A stretch of 64,000 nt of DNA from Acinetobacter sp. LoGeW2-3. Lineage in GTDB: Bacteria > Pseudomonadota > Gammaproteobacteria > Pseudomonadales > Moraxellaceae. A program made the position numbers and the translations under genes. Positions 29,801 to 38,241 of this stretch are shown here, in pieces (position 1 is the stretch's first letter; each line of letters begins with the position of its first letter). The notes under the pieces are model-generated. The model was not told the DNA's origin, did no database searches, and worked only from the letters and a program-made list of their open reading frames with translations. The stretch covers positions 2,852,001 to 2,916,000 of the forward strand of contig NZ_CP024011.1 of assembly GCF_002688565.1 (NCBI RefSeq). The letters run 5' to 3'.

Positions 29801-30560
29801 GCAGATCGTGATTTCAAAAGCGCATGTCGGAAACTTGTATATCAACCGCAATATTGTCGGTGCTGTGGTCGGTGTACAACCCTTCGGTGGTGAAGGTCTG
29901 TCTGGGACTGGTCCTAAAGCCGGTGGTCCACTTTATATCTATCGTTTAATGCATCAGGTGTCTGAGAAGAAACTGTCTCAGCCTTATGCGATGCAGTCTG
30001 CTCAGGCACCACTTGAAAATCCGGTGTTGCAGGACTTTAAGGATTGGGTAAACAAGACTTTCCCAAGAGTTTCGTTGAAGGCTCCAGCTCAGATTGCCAC
30101 AGGACATAACTTTAGCCTGCAAGGTCCAACGGGTGAGGAAAACCAGTACATGATCTTGCCGCGTGAAAGCGTGCTCTCTCTAGCAGAAAATGATGTAGAT
30201 CAGATTCAGCAAATCTTGGCAATTTTATCGGTAGGTAGCCGCCTGGCTGTACTGGCAGACAATACTTTTATACTCAAGTATCTGCAAAGTATGCCCGCGA
30301 GTGTGGTAAAAGCCATTAAAGTTATCAGGGATATTGAATCTGGTGATTTTGAGGCTGTACTGCATCATGGCGATACATCTGCATTACTGAATTTGCAGCA
30401 ACGTATTGCAAGACGACAAGGAGCTATTGTAGGTATCACGCATTTAAGCTCTGGAAATTATGATATTCCAGTGGAACGTTTCGTAATTGAACGTGCAATC
30501 AGTATTAATACCGCAGCTGCAGGTGGCAATGCCAGCCTCATGACTATGTCAGGCCTGTAA
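26805..30560 (+). CDS. putA: Bifunctional proline dehydrogenase / L-glutamate gamma-semialdehyde dehydrogenase PutA
   Basis: 1251 residues. The FAD-dependent proline dehydrogenase barrel covers about residues 90-530 (GISIKLSALHPRYQRSQ; LNIDAEETERLE; RLVKGAYWDSEIK; APVGNHKTLLAYLVRRLLENG). The aldehyde dehydrogenase domain follows (LSPWNFPLAIFTGQ-like CISPWNFPLAIF; FTGSTEV; AETGGQNAM), with catalytic Cys near residue 858 in GQRCSALR. A C-terminal domain of about 200 residues closes it. There is no N-terminal DNA-binding motif, which E. coli PutA has in its first 50 residues, so this is a bifunctional, not trifunctional, PutA. It oxidises proline to glutamate. Confidence 0.96.
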   Translation: MSTTLRPNSHSNAVKQSNYIAEFKDKNQYEQRINTAWRRAESECVETLLEHSEISSELTDKIQSLAFDLAHSLRERKGSGGKAGIVQGLLQEFSLSSQEGIALMCLAEALLRIPDTATRDLLIRDKINQGNWKEHLGQSQLMFVNAAAWGLMLTGKLMETPQQKSLSSLLTGLLARSGRGIIRKAVDVAMRMMGEQFVTGETIDEALKNAERLEDKGFQYSYDMLGEAALTDPDAERYYQDYQDAIHAIGKASTDKDVYNGPGISIKLSALHPRYQRSQMDRVNDELYSKVLNLAVLAKNYNIGLNIDAEETERLEISLELLERLCFEPELNNWKGIGFVIQAYQKRCFYVVDYIIDLAKRSQKRLMIRLVKGAYWDSEIKKAQIEAMSDYPVFTRKVHTDLSYIACARKLLAEPDYIYPQFATHNAQTVATIYQLANPERYYAGQYEFQCLHGMGEPLYENVVGDKASGKLGIPCRIYAPVGNHKTLLAYLVRRLLENGANTSFVNRIADKSLKVEDLIENPRQTILKAAQQENALGAKHPQIPYPKDLYGALRSNSSGLDLANDAELQALNEVATDLANTQFQAAAMGTAFSEIDSSHPVQIINPAQHQDVVGTVYEATTEQAEIALTQAMNAQSFWSNLPKNERATCLNKAANLMQQRLLPLMVLLSREAGKTYANAIAEVREAIDFLRYYAGQILDLSENARIQPLGTVLCISPWNFPLAIFTGQISAALVAGNTVIAKPAEQTPLIATQAVQILWEAGIPQDVLQLLPGRGETIGAQLSQDSRIQGIMFTGSTEVAKILQKTVAERLNQFGESVTLIAETGGQNAMIVDSSALTEQVVLDVVNSAFDSAGQRCSALRVLCVQEDNLDTVRKMLKGAMRQLRVGNPVLLKTDIGPVIDAEAQQNIQKHIDQMRSKGHQVHQLMFNQDASDLAQGTFIPPTLIELPNLNDLEREVFGPVLHLISYKAGELSQLLDQINSKGYGLTMGLHTRIDETMQIVISKAHVGNLYINRNIVGAVVGVQPFGGEGLSGTGPKAGGPLYIYRLMHQVSEKKLSQPYAMQSAQAPLENPVLQDFKDWVNKTFPRVSLKAPAQIATGHNFSLQGPTGEENQYMILPRESVLSLAENDVDQIQQILAILSVGSRLAVLADNTFILKYLQSMPASVVKAIKVIRDIESGDFEAVLHHGDTSALLNLQQRIARRQGAIVGITHLSSGNYDIPVERFVIERAISINTAAAGGNASLMTMSGL

Positions 30561-30602
30561 ACAGCTTTAGTACTTAAATTATTTTAATCCCTTTCCTCTT
30601 AT

Positions 30603-30640
30603 GGCCAAATCTCTCCCCTTTGAAGATTTGGCCTTTTTTT
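30603..30640 (+). terminator. Rho-independent terminator of putA
   Basis: GGCCAAATCT (30603-30612) pairs with AGATTTGGCC (30624-30633), followed by seven T. Confidence 0.93.
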
Positions 30641-30739
30641 AACTGCTTTTCAAGCCTGTTTCCCTGAATAGTCTTAGGCAGAACAGCAAATTTTTGCTAC
30701 CATCTTGGCTTTCAAAATATTTGCGATTTTTTACTGCAT

Positions 30740-31828
30740 ATGACCTCATCTTATCAGCAACAACTGGATGCCAAAGTTGAACGCATTAGCGCGCAATTTG
30801 CCGAATATCAACCACCTGCCCTTGAAGTATTTGAGTCGCCTGAACAGTACTATCGCATGCGTGCTGAGTTCCGGATCTGGCATACTGAAGATGACCTGTT
30901 CTACGCCATGTTTGAACGCGATGAAAACAATAATAAAAAAGTGATCCGTATTGATGATTTTCCTGTTGCACACACAAGCATCAATGACTTAATGCCACGC
31001 TTATTGGCGGCACTCAAAGCTGAGCCTATTTTATCAAATCGTCTCTTTGAAGCGCATTTTCTTGCCACTTTAAAAGGTGAAATGTTGGTATCGATGGTTT
31101 ATCGTTGCCCACTGACTGCTGAATGGGAAGCCGCAGCTAAAGTCATATCAGAACAACTTAATATTAAGATTTTTGGTCGCAGTCGAGGTCAGAAAGTCAT
31201 TTTAACTGATGACTATGTTGTTGAAGAATTGACTGTGTTCAATCGCAAGTATCAATATAAGCAAATTGAAAGCAGTTTTACTCAACCCAATGCGCAAGTC
31301 TGTCAAAAAATGCTGGAATGGGCATGTACGGCTGCTGAACAGTCTGATGCAAACAAGGATTTATTAGAACTATATTGTGGTAATGGTAACTTTACCCTAC
31401 CACTCTCTACTCGTTTCCGTCGCGTGTTGGCGACTGAGTTAGCAAAATCTTCTGTCTATGCTGCGGAATGGAATATCGAGCAGAACGGTATTGAGAATAT
31501 TCAGGTAGCACGTCTGTCTGCTGAAGAATTTACTCAAGCCTATAATGGTGAACGCACTTTCCGTCGTCTGGAAGAAGCTAACATTGATATTTCAACCTAT
31601 GACTTCGATACCGTCTTTGTTGATCCCCCACGTGCCGGTATTGATGATGAAACGCTGAAGTTGCTGCAACGCTTTGAACGAATCATCTATATTTCTTGCA
31701 ATCCGGACACATTGCATGACAATCTGAAACAGCTGTCTCAGACGCATAAAATTACCAAATTTGCGCTGTTCGATCAGTTCCCATATACCCACCACGTAGA
31801 GTCAGGTGTACTACTGGAAAAACGCTAA
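30740..31828 (+). CDS. trmA: tRNA (uracil-54,C5)-methyltransferase TrmA
   Basis: 362 residues, against 366 in E. coli TrmA. A SAM-binding loop is [16 protein letters not shown] near residue 212, the catalytic Asp is in [12 protein letters not shown] near 296, and the nucleophilic Cys is in [15 protein letters not shown]. The general-base Glu is in [13 protein letters not shown] near the C-terminus. The enzyme makes ribothymidine at position 54 of tRNA T-loops. There is no 4Fe-4S cysteine cluster, which separates TrmA from the RlmC/RlmD paralogues. Confidence 0.94.
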   Translation: MTSSYQQQLDAKVERISAQFAEYQPPALEVFESPEQYYRMRAEFRIWHTEDDLFYAMFERDENNNKKVIRIDDFPVAHTSINDLMPRLLAALKAEPILSNRLFEAHFLATLKGEMLVSMVYRCPLTAEWEAAAKVISEQLNIKIFGRSRGQKVILTDDYVVEELTVFNRKYQYKQIESSFTQPNAQVCQKMLEWACTAAEQSDANKDLLELYCGNGNFTLPLSTRFRRVLATELAKSSVYAAEWNIEQNGIENIQVARLSAEEFTQAYNGERTFRRLEEANIDISTYDFDTVFVDPPRAGIDDETLKLLQRFERIIYISCNPDTLHDNLKQLSQTHKITKFALFDQFPYTHHVESGVLLEKR

Positions 31829-31859
31829 AAATATTGTTTCAATTTATTTTTTTGTTACA

Positions 31860-31890
31860 TAAATGGAGCTTTCAATGGCTCCATTTTTTA
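31860..31890 (+). terminator. Rho-independent terminator of trmA
   Basis: AAATGGAGC (31861-31869) pairs with GCTCCATTT (31878-31886), followed by T-rich sequence. Confidence 0.85.
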
Positions 31891-32070
31891 TTTTTAAAAT
31901 AATAGACTTACCTGCAATTTTTGAGATATCAACTGAATAATATCGTTTGAAACATCCTGTGTAATCGAAAATAATGAAGACTGTTTGCTGCTTTTATCAC
32001 ATAGGTCCTCTTGCTTTATTTATTAAATTGGCTATATTTCAAGCTATGTTAAATGGTGTGTGAAGGCTCT

Positions 32071-32295
32071 ATGAGTTTTTGGCAAAAGTTGTTCACTGCT
32101 GAACAACAAAATGAACACAAGAATCAAATTGCTTGTGTTGAAAATGACTGCTCTTGCAAGTCAAATGAACAGCTTCTTGAAGCGCTGGCGAAAGCTACTG
32201 ATGAAGACGTGATTGTCGGCATCAAAAAAGTTCTCGCTTCTCGTGGCTATAGCCGCAAAGAGCTAAATGAACTACAGCACTTGCCATTACAATAA
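32071..32295 (+). CDS. Uncharacterised 74-residue cysteine-containing protein
   Basis: The start MSFWQKLFTAEQQNEHKNQ at 32071 has GAAGG upstream; an earlier GTG-type start at 32053 is less likely. Three cysteines lie in ACVENDCSCKSN, then a helical C-terminal half (EQLLEALAKATDEDVIVGIKKVLASRGYSRKELNELQ). No membrane segment is visible. I do not recognise the family, although the C-x5-C-x-C group could bind metal. It stands alone with its own terminator between trmA and the LRAT gene, which supports it as a real gene. Confidence 0.72.
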   Translation: MSFWQKLFTAEQQNEHKNQIACVENDCSCKSNEQLLEALAKATDEDVIVGIKKVLASRGYSRKELNELQHLPLQ

Positions 32296-32314
32296 TGGTC
32301 AGACTCCATTGTTA

Positions 32315-32346
32315 AAAAAGCATTTGTGGAAGCAAATGCTTTTTTA
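32315..32346 (+). terminator. Rho-independent terminator after the small cysteine-containing gene
   Basis: AAGCATTTG (32319-32327) can pair with CAAATGCTT (32333-32341), with A-run before and T-run after. Confidence 0.85.
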
Positions 32347-32605
32347 TTGGCTGGAATTTTTAGTTAGAAGATCCTTCTGACAACATCCCCCTACTTTAGA
32401 TCATACTCCTATCAAAAAATGGTGATAATTAAAAATGCTTAGGCTATTTTAGTATTATCTCTGTGGCTTTTATCAATAATTCGTACACTTATTTTACAAC
32501 TCATCAGTTCGATGATTTTTCCGACATAAACATCGATAAAATCACAAAAAACCGCTAAACTTGGTTACTTGAAACATTTGTACATCAATTGGCGTTCAGT
32601 GGCAT
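32347..32605. other. AT-rich intergenic stretch before the LRAT-like gene
   Basis: I see no gene or RNA in this stretch of about 260 bases; with the terminator before it the gene-free interval exceeds 300 bases. It should hold the promoter of the LRAT-like gene. Confidence 0.4.
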
Positions 32606-33163
32606 ATGCAACAGACTCAACGTTTTCCCTTAGGTGCCCACCTTATGGTCAAACATTTCGGCTATACCCATCATGGTATTTACGCCGGACGAGGTCGTGT
32701 AATCCATTATTCAGGTTTTGCGCACTTATTTAAGAAGCATCCCATTGAAATTACCTCAATTGATAAGTTTAGTCATGGCAAGCCAATTCTGGTTCAGCAA
32801 TATGCGCATACCAAATATAAAGGCCGTAAAGTCGTGCGTCGTATGCGCTCACGCATGCATGAAAATAACTATCATCTGATTATCAATAACTGTGAACATC
32901 TATGTACCTGGGCGATTACTGGCGTGGAAAGCAGTCCACAAGTCACCCGCATGATGAATCGTCTGACTACCATTGGTTATATCAGTTCGATGATGAGCTT
33001 TATGAACAGCATGTTCCTGACGCTTACCACCACCAGCTTTGCCCTTGCCCTCTATATCAAGAAAAAGTTACATGACAAAGCCAATATGCGCATGCAGCAA
33101 TACCGTGAGCTCAAGGAACAGTTCCAGGAACATACAGATCTAACTAACCTGAAAAAGCGCTAA
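32606..33163 (+). CDS. LRAT-fold (NlpC/P60-superfamily) protein with membrane segment
   Basis: 185 residues. The LRAT triad is visible: H23 in GYTHHGIYAGRGRVIHY, H35 in the same strand pair, and nucleophile C96 in the NCEH motif of LIINNCEHLCTWA. A hydrophobic segment lies at about residues 125-150 (IGYISSMMSFMNSMFLTLTTTSFALALYI split by polar residues) and a basic C-terminal helix follows. LRAT-fold enzymes move acyl groups on lipids or act as thiol hydrolases; phospholipid acyl transfer is plausible because of the membrane anchor. It is a single gene. Confidence 0.85.
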   Translation: MQQTQRFPLGAHLMVKHFGYTHHGIYAGRGRVIHYSGFAHLFKKHPIEITSIDKFSHGKPILVQQYAHTKYKGRKVVRRMRSRMHENNYHLIINNCEHLCTWAITGVESSPQVTRMMNRLTTIGYISSMMSFMNSMFLTLTTTSFALALYIKKKLHDKANMRMQQYRELKEQFQEHTDLTNLKKR

Positions 33164-33164
33164 A

Positions 33165-33194
33165 AAAAAAGCCCCTATCCAATGGGGCTTTTAT
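33165..33194 (+). terminator. Bidirectional terminator between the LRAT-like and bestrophin-like genes
   Basis: AAAAGCCCC and GGGGCTTTT pair (33167-33175 with 33184-33192), with A-run before and T-run after. Confidence 0.88.
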
Positions 33195-33215
33195 ATGGAT
33201 GAAGATAAAACTAAT

Positions 33216-34127
33216 TTAACTCAGATGACCTTTCCGGGACTGTAAAGGCTCTGGAACTTCTCGCCCTATAGAACTTAAAGTTTCACGCTCGACCAGCCGT
33301 ACAATCGAATCTAAAGCCAGATCATTGTCCTGCAGGCCAAAAGGTTCTTCCAGCTCGGCACTGAGCTCATCCAACCCTAAAAACAGATAGGCAATCAAAG
33401 CCACTAAGACTGGCGTCCATAACCCTAAATTTGCTTCCAGACTAAAAGGAAGAATAAAGCAGAAAGAATAAACAGCACGATGTAATAAAACTGAATAGGA
33501 AAATGGCAACGGCGTCGACAGAATGCGGTCACAGCCTGCCTGAATATTTCCAAGTTCTACCATATGCTGATTCAAGTTGTTGTAGATAATGTCTGAGATT
33601 TGTCCTGATCGATAGCATCCTACCAACTGCTTTTGCATCTGTTCCAACACCCATTGTGCAGGATTGACCTGTTGCTTAATCTGATTGAAAGCAATTGAAT
33701 CAAACTGGGTATCAGCCAGGTAATGCTCAATACTACTGTCTTGCTGACGCAGACGATCTCGTAATAAATGAGTAAATAGCATCATCCGATATAAGAGGAG
33801 TTCCCGGTTTTCAGCATCTAGCACATGCGTATCCCGGCTAAAGTGACGCGTGGTAGCAATCAATGCGCCCCAAAGCTTACGTCCTTCCCACCAGCGGTCA
33901 TAACAGGCGGTATTTCGAAAGCTCATAAAGATTGAAAGAATCACACCAAAGATGGTGAAACCAATCGCAGGAACTGCAGGCAGGCTAAAAAAGTGCTCCC
34001 GACTTAAATAAACCAGCACACCAGAAATTAAAATTACTGAAACAAGTGCGGGCAATACCTTGGGCAAAATAGTGCCATGCCAGGCAAACAGCAGACTAAA
34101 ACTATTACTTTTATCACGGACAATCAT
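33216..34127 (-). CDS. Bestrophin-family channel protein (YneE-like)
   Basis: 303 residues, as in bacterial bestrophins. Hydrophobic segments at about 22-45, 52-70, 215-235 and 238-252 match the four-helix bestrophin subunit. The conserved FRNTACYDRWWEGRKLWG near residues 70-87 and FGLQDNDLALDSIVR near the C-terminus are family marks. Bacterial bestrophins are pentameric ion channels; the studied Klebsiella protein passes cations rather than chloride. The gene is lone and convergent with the LRAT-like gene. Confidence 0.87.
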   Translation of the reverse strand: MIVRDKSNSFSLLFAWHGTILPKVLPALVSVILISGVLVYLSREHFFSLPAVPAIGFTIFGVILSIFMSFRNTACYDRWWEGRKLWGALIATTRHFSRDTHVLDAENRELLLYRMMLFTHLLRDRLRQQDSSIEHYLADTQFDSIAFNQIKQQVNPAQWVLEQMQKQLVGCYRSGQISDIIYNNLNQHMVELGNIQAGCDRILSTPLPFSYSVLLHRAVYSFCFILPFSLEANLGLWTPVLVALIAYLFLGLDELSAELEEPFGLQDNDLALDSIVRLVERETLSSIGREVPEPLQSRKGHLS

Positions 34128-34149
34128 GTTGTTATTTTACGCTCCATAG

Positions 34150-34177
34150 AAATAGCCCAACCGAAGTTGGGCTATTT
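34150..34177 (-). terminator. Rho-independent hairpin after glnS, with UUCG loop
   Basis: On the minus strand AAATAGCCCAAC and GTTGGGCTATTT form a 12-base-pair stem closed by a TTCG tetraloop. It lies about 100 bases past the glnS stop and just upstream of the bestrophin start. Confidence 0.85.
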
Positions 34178-34276
34178 AAAGATTTATTGAGACCAAACTG
34201 TTTTGACTTCGCTGAAGATGCTTAATATCCTCAGCAATATCTGGTCAATACAATTAAAGGTATTCAGCTAAGTAAC

Positions 34277-36004
34277 TTATTTACCTGGCTTAAAGCTGTC
34301 TTTCAGATCCAGAATACGGTTAAACACTGGTTTGTCGCTTGAATGATCATATTGATCTGCCACGAAGTAACCTTCACGTTCAAACTGGAAGCGATCTTCC
34401 GGTTTTGCTGCAGCAAGTGCTGGCTCAATGACCGCTTGTACCACTTGTAGTGATTCAGGGTTGAGGTTCGCCAGGAAGTCATCACCAGTTTCAGGATCTG
34501 ATTCAGTGAACAGACGGTCGTAAATACGAACTTCTGCAGGAACACCTTTAGTTGCAGACACCCAGTGCACTACACCTTTTACTTTACGGCCTTCAGGGTT
34601 TTTGCCTAAAGTCTCTGGATCGATTGAACATTTTAGTTCAACTACTTCGCCATTTTCGTCTTTAATCACTTCGTCGCACTTGATCACGTAAGCATGACGC
34701 AGACGAACTTCACCACCCGGAATCAGACGTTTAAAGCCTTTAGGTGGCTCTTCTTCAAAGTCTTTACGGTCGATGTAGATTTCAGATGTTAATGGAATGA
34801 TACGCTCGCCCATATCCACATTCGGATGACGAGAATGGGTCAAATCCATCTCAGCTGGCAGATTAGTCAACGTCACTTTCAATGGATTCAATACTGCCAT
34901 ACCACGTGCAGCAGTATTTTCCAAAGACTGACGGATGCAGTATTCAAGCATTGAAACATCAACGATACTGCCATCTACTTTCGTCACACCTACACGCTTA
35001 CAGAAGTCACGCAGACCTTCAGGCGTGAAACCACGACGGCGCATACCGACAACAGTTGGCATACGTGGGTCATCCCAACCATTAACATATCCACCTTCAA
35101 CAAGCTTACGCAGCTTACGCTTAGAGGTAATGGTGTAGTCGACATTCAAACGGCTTGATTCGTACTGACGTGGAACCGCTGGCGACTTAACTTTCTCAAT
35201 CACCCAGTCATAGAATGGACGGTGATCCTGGAATTCCAGTGTACATAAAGAATGTGTTACTCCTTCAATAGCATCTGATAATGGATGCGCATAGTCGTAC
35301 ATTGGATAGATTTTCCACTTATCGCCAGTCTGATGGTGTTCAGAATGCAGGATACGATACAGAATCTGGTCACGCATATGTACGTTTGGAGATGTCATGT
35401 CAATCTTGGCACGTAGTACGGCCTGACCTTCTGCATATTCACCATTGCGCATTTTTTCAAAACGCTCAAGGTTTTCAGCAACTGTTGCATCACGTTGTGG
35501 TGAGTTTTTGCCTGGCTCTACAAAGTTACCGCGGTTTAACTTGATTTCCTCTGGAGACTGTAAGTCCACATAAGCATCACCCTGTTCAATCAGTTGAATC
35601 GCCCATGTATAAAGTTGATCGAAATAGCTCGATGCATAACGAGGCTCTCCATTCCATTGGAAACCTAACCATTTCACATCATTAGCAATACCATCAACAT
35701 ATTCTTGTTCTTCAGCATCTGGGTTGGTATCGTCAAAACGAAGGTTACACAAACCATCGAATTCTTGGGCAATACCAAAGTTCAGACAGATCGCTTTTAC
35801 GTGTCCGATATGCAGGTAACCATTTGGCTCAGGTGGAAAACGTGTCACCACTTGTTGAGTACGGCCTGCTTCTAGATCATCAGTGATGACCTGGCGCACA
35901 AAATCTAAGCCCGGTTGTTGCTCCTGCTGCTGCGCTGAATCGACTGCATTCTTGTTTTGGGTCGGGTTCTCGGGCAGAGATGTAACAACATCATTTGGCT
36001 TCAT
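34277..36004 (-). CDS. glnS: Glutaminyl-tRNA synthetase
   Basis: 575 residues from the ATG at 36004; a TTG at 36010 is less likely. The class I motifs are HIGH in [14 protein letters not shown] near residue 68 and the KMSKS variant [11 protein letters not shown] near 302. The anticodon-binding beta-barrels follow ([17 protein letters not shown]). It charges tRNA-Gln in the cytoplasm. The N-terminus carries about 20 more residues than E. coli GlnS and this extra part is Gln/Asn-rich ([16 protein letters not shown]). Confidence 0.96.
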   Translation of the reverse strand: MKPNDVVTSLPENPTQNKNAVDSAQQQEQQPGLDFVRQVITDDLEAGRTQQVVTRFPPEPNGYLHIGHVKAICLNFGIAQEFDGLCNLRFDDTNPDAEEQEYVDGIANDVKWLGFQWNGEPRYASSYFDQLYTWAIQLIEQGDAYVDLQSPEEIKLNRGNFVEPGKNSPQRDATVAENLERFEKMRNGEYAEGQAVLRAKIDMTSPNVHMRDQILYRILHSEHHQTGDKWKIYPMYDYAHPLSDAIEGVTHSLCTLEFQDHRPFYDWVIEKVKSPAVPRQYESSRLNVDYTITSKRKLRKLVEGGYVNGWDDPRMPTVVGMRRRGFTPEGLRDFCKRVGVTKVDGSIVDVSMLEYCIRQSLENTAARGMAVLNPLKVTLTNLPAEMDLTHSRHPNVDMGERIIPLTSEIYIDRKDFEEEPPKGFKRLIPGGEVRLRHAYVIKCDEVIKDENGEVVELKCSIDPETLGKNPEGRKVKGVVHWVSATKGVPAEVRIYDRLFTESDPETGDDFLANLNPESLQVVQAVIEPALAAAKPEDRFQFEREGYFVADQYDHSSDKPVFNRILDLKDSFKPGK

Positions 36005-36480
36005 GATCAATCATTCACTTCTAAAGTTAAAATTAAGGATTTTATGTCCTATTACGGGAGACGTATACACGCCATAAAACATAAACTAAAGTCCCCTAGT
36101 TTAACTTTAGGTGATCAATCTCTCAACTGCTAACTGTGGCATTTGTTCCCTATTCAATCATTTTAAAATCACCAAAATGCATCTGCTGCAAATGCATGCA
36201 AATTTAAGCGAATCATCCAAATTTTTTTGATCAATATGGTCGTATATCGCTGTTTAAGAAAAGAAACATACTCTTGCAAAAAAATGTGTCATTGTTAATT
36301 GGTAAAGCGCAGGCAACCATCCGGATTTTCCTGCCAGAACAATGCATAAATAAGATACTATTTTCAGGATTTTATCCGAGAAAAGTATATTTTTACTTGC
36401 CTTGTCGATTACAGTTTGCTTATGCTTCTCTCATTCAAAAAAACCCATGACTTCAAAGGTCATGATCAGGAGATTACACA
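36005..36480. other. Intergenic region between glnS and ppiB
   Basis: This 476-base region between divergent genes holds the promoters of glnS and ppiB. Overlapping inverted repeats lie near glnS (AAACTA with TAGTTT, and CTAAAGT with ACTTTAG, in 36083-36110). A CATGAC...GTCATG hairpin at 36446-36464 sits immediately before the ppiB ribosome site AGGAG (36468-36472). I see no tRNA and no supportable small gene. Confidence 0.5.
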
Positions 36481-36990
36481 ATGAGTTTTCCTCAAGTCGA
36501 ATTAAACACCAATAAAGGTCGTATTGTTCTTGAATTAAACGCTGAAAAAGCACCTAAAACAGTGGCAAACTTCTTAGAATATGTACGTGACGGTTTTTAT
36601 GACGGCGTAATTTTCCACCGCGTTATTGATGGTTTCATGATCCAAGGCGGCGGCATGGACGAAAACTTCAAAGAAAAAGCAACGCGTGACGCGATCGAAA
36701 ACGAAGCTGACAACGGTCTAAGCAACGACGTTGGTACAATCGCAATGGCGCGTACTCAAGCTCCTCACTCTGCTTCTGCTCAATTCTTCATTAACGTGAA
36801 AAACAACTCTTTCCTTAACCACACTGGCAAGACTGCACAAGGTTGGGGTTATGCAGTATTTGGTAAAGTCGTTGAAGGCATGGACGTTGTTGATGCAATC
36901 AAAGGCGTTCGTACAGGTAACCGTGGCTACCACGCTGACGTTCCGCTAGAGAATGTTGTAATCGAATCTGCAAAAATCATTTCTGAATAA
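36481..36990 (+). CDS. ppiB: Cytoplasmic cyclophilin, peptidyl-prolyl cis-trans isomerase B
   Basis: 169 residues with no signal peptide, so the cytoplasmic PpiB type. The catalytic Arg lies in [15 protein letters not shown] near residue 43, and the [19 protein letters not shown] active-site strand and the [17 protein letters not shown] loop are intact. It speeds proline isomerisation in protein folding. The ribosome site is AGGAG. A hairpin lies a few bases upstream of that site. The lpxH gene follows in the same direction, as in the common ppiB-lpxH pair. Confidence 0.94.
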   Translation: MSFPQVELNTNKGRIVLELNAEKAPKTVANFLEYVRDGFYDGVIFHRVIDGFMIQGGGMDENFKEKATRDAIENEADNGLSNDVGTIAMARTQAPHSASAQFFINVKNNSFLNHTGKTAQGWGYAVFGKVVEGMDVVDAIKGVRTGNRGYHADVPLENVVIESAKIISE

Positions 36991-37094
36991 GAATCCCTCC
37001 CAGCCTCCCTTTAAAAAAGGGAGGAGTTTCTACCCGTTATATGCAGGTGGAAAGTCCCTCTTACTTAGGGAGATTCAATAATAGGAAAAGATTC

Positions 37095-37811
37095 GTGACC
37101 CATTTGTTTATCGCTGATTTACATTTGTCACCTGATCACCCTCGACTCGTTCGGGGGTTTTTAGATTTATTAGATGCTTATAAAGATAAGAATACTCAAC
37201 TGTATATACTCGGTGATTGGTTTAATGCCTGGATTGGTGATGACTATACCGCCCCTTGGTTAGATGAAATTGTCGAGCATTTAAAACAGTTCACGAAAGT
37301 GGGTAATCAGGTTTATTTTCTGGTTGGTAACCGTGATTTTGCTCTGGGTCAAGATTTTCTGAAGCAGTTTTCTGGACAACTGTTACCCGATGTTCAGATG
37401 CTCAATATAGCTGGTCAAAAGATTCGTATAGAACATGGCGATGCGCTGTGTACTGATGATGTCAGTTACCAAAGATTCCGTAAAATTATCCGTCAACCTT
37501 GGCTTGTTGGCTTCTTAAGAAAAATGCCTCTTTCCTTCCGTGCTCGACTGGCGCAAGGCTTCCGTAAGAAAAGCCATGAAGCGCAGCAGTTCAAAAGCTA
37601 TGAAGTCATGGATGTAAATCAAGACGCGGTTAAAACTGTTCTGAAAGATGTAGATCTTCTTATTCATGGTCATACCCATCGTGCCAACATTCATGATGTG
37701 GATGGCAAGAAGCGGATTGTATTAGGTGATTGGAAAGAAGATACAGCGCAGATTCTGGAATTAGGTAATGATCCTGAACAGAAGATTCAGCTAAAGACTT
37801 GGCATTATTAA
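37095..37811 (+). CDS. lpxH: UDP-2,3-diacylglucosamine diphosphatase LpxH
   Basis: 238 residues from a GTG at 37095 with AGGAAAAG just upstream; the frame also opens at an ATG at 37041, which would add 18 unusual residues. Metallophosphoesterase motifs are FIADLHLSP, LGDWFNAWIGDD, VGNRD, IEHGDALC and HGHTHRANIH. LpxH cuts UDP-diacylglucosamine to lipid X in lipid A synthesis at the inner membrane. The next lipid A genes are not here, but lpxA is at the right edge of the window. Confidence 0.93.
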   Translation: MTHLFIADLHLSPDHPRLVRGFLDLLDAYKDKNTQLYILGDWFNAWIGDDYTAPWLDEIVEHLKQFTKVGNQVYFLVGNRDFALGQDFLKQFSGQLLPDVQMLNIAGQKIRIEHGDALCTDDVSYQRFRKIIRQPWLVGFLRKMPLSFRARLAQGFRKKSHEAQQFKSYEVMDVNQDAVKTVLKDVDLLIHGHTHRANIHDVDGKKRIVLGDWKEDTAQILELGNDPEQKIQLKTWHY

Positions 37812-38241
37812 TCATTAATAAATATTCTGGATAAATCAAAGTATAGATAGAGCTAATTATAAAACCTAAAATATAATCAGACTAAGCATCTTCTACGATT
37901 CAATTTGGTTACCCTAATCTATTAAAACCTATCAGTTTAGGTTACCTACAAATTAGCAGTAGGTTTACGAGCAACAAAATAATAACCTTCATAAAACTTA
38001 TCACATTTAAGCAAATATATTTTTATGCATTTCTTATCTCTAAAAAATTATTCCTATTGAACCTAACTTAAGCCATTATTAAAAATTTTTTCTTATAAAA
38101 CATATAAATATATTAGTTTAACAAAATATTTATCTTAAATTTATATATAGATTTTTTTAGATAACCACTCCAATTTTTAATATTTAATATTCGGTTTTTT
38201 TTAACGTACATTTCAAACCCCAAATTCTGTGGGTACAGGTC
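37812..38241. other. Very AT-rich intergenic region upstream of metN
   Basis: No gene is supportable in these 430 bases. Three copies of a TAGGTT-type element form competing hairpins: AACCTA (37926-37931) can pair with TAGGTT at 37938-37943 or at 37960-37965, and ACCTAC (37944-37949) with GTAGGT (37959-37964). The part next to metN is nearly all A and T, and should hold the met operon promoter. Confidence 0.5.
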
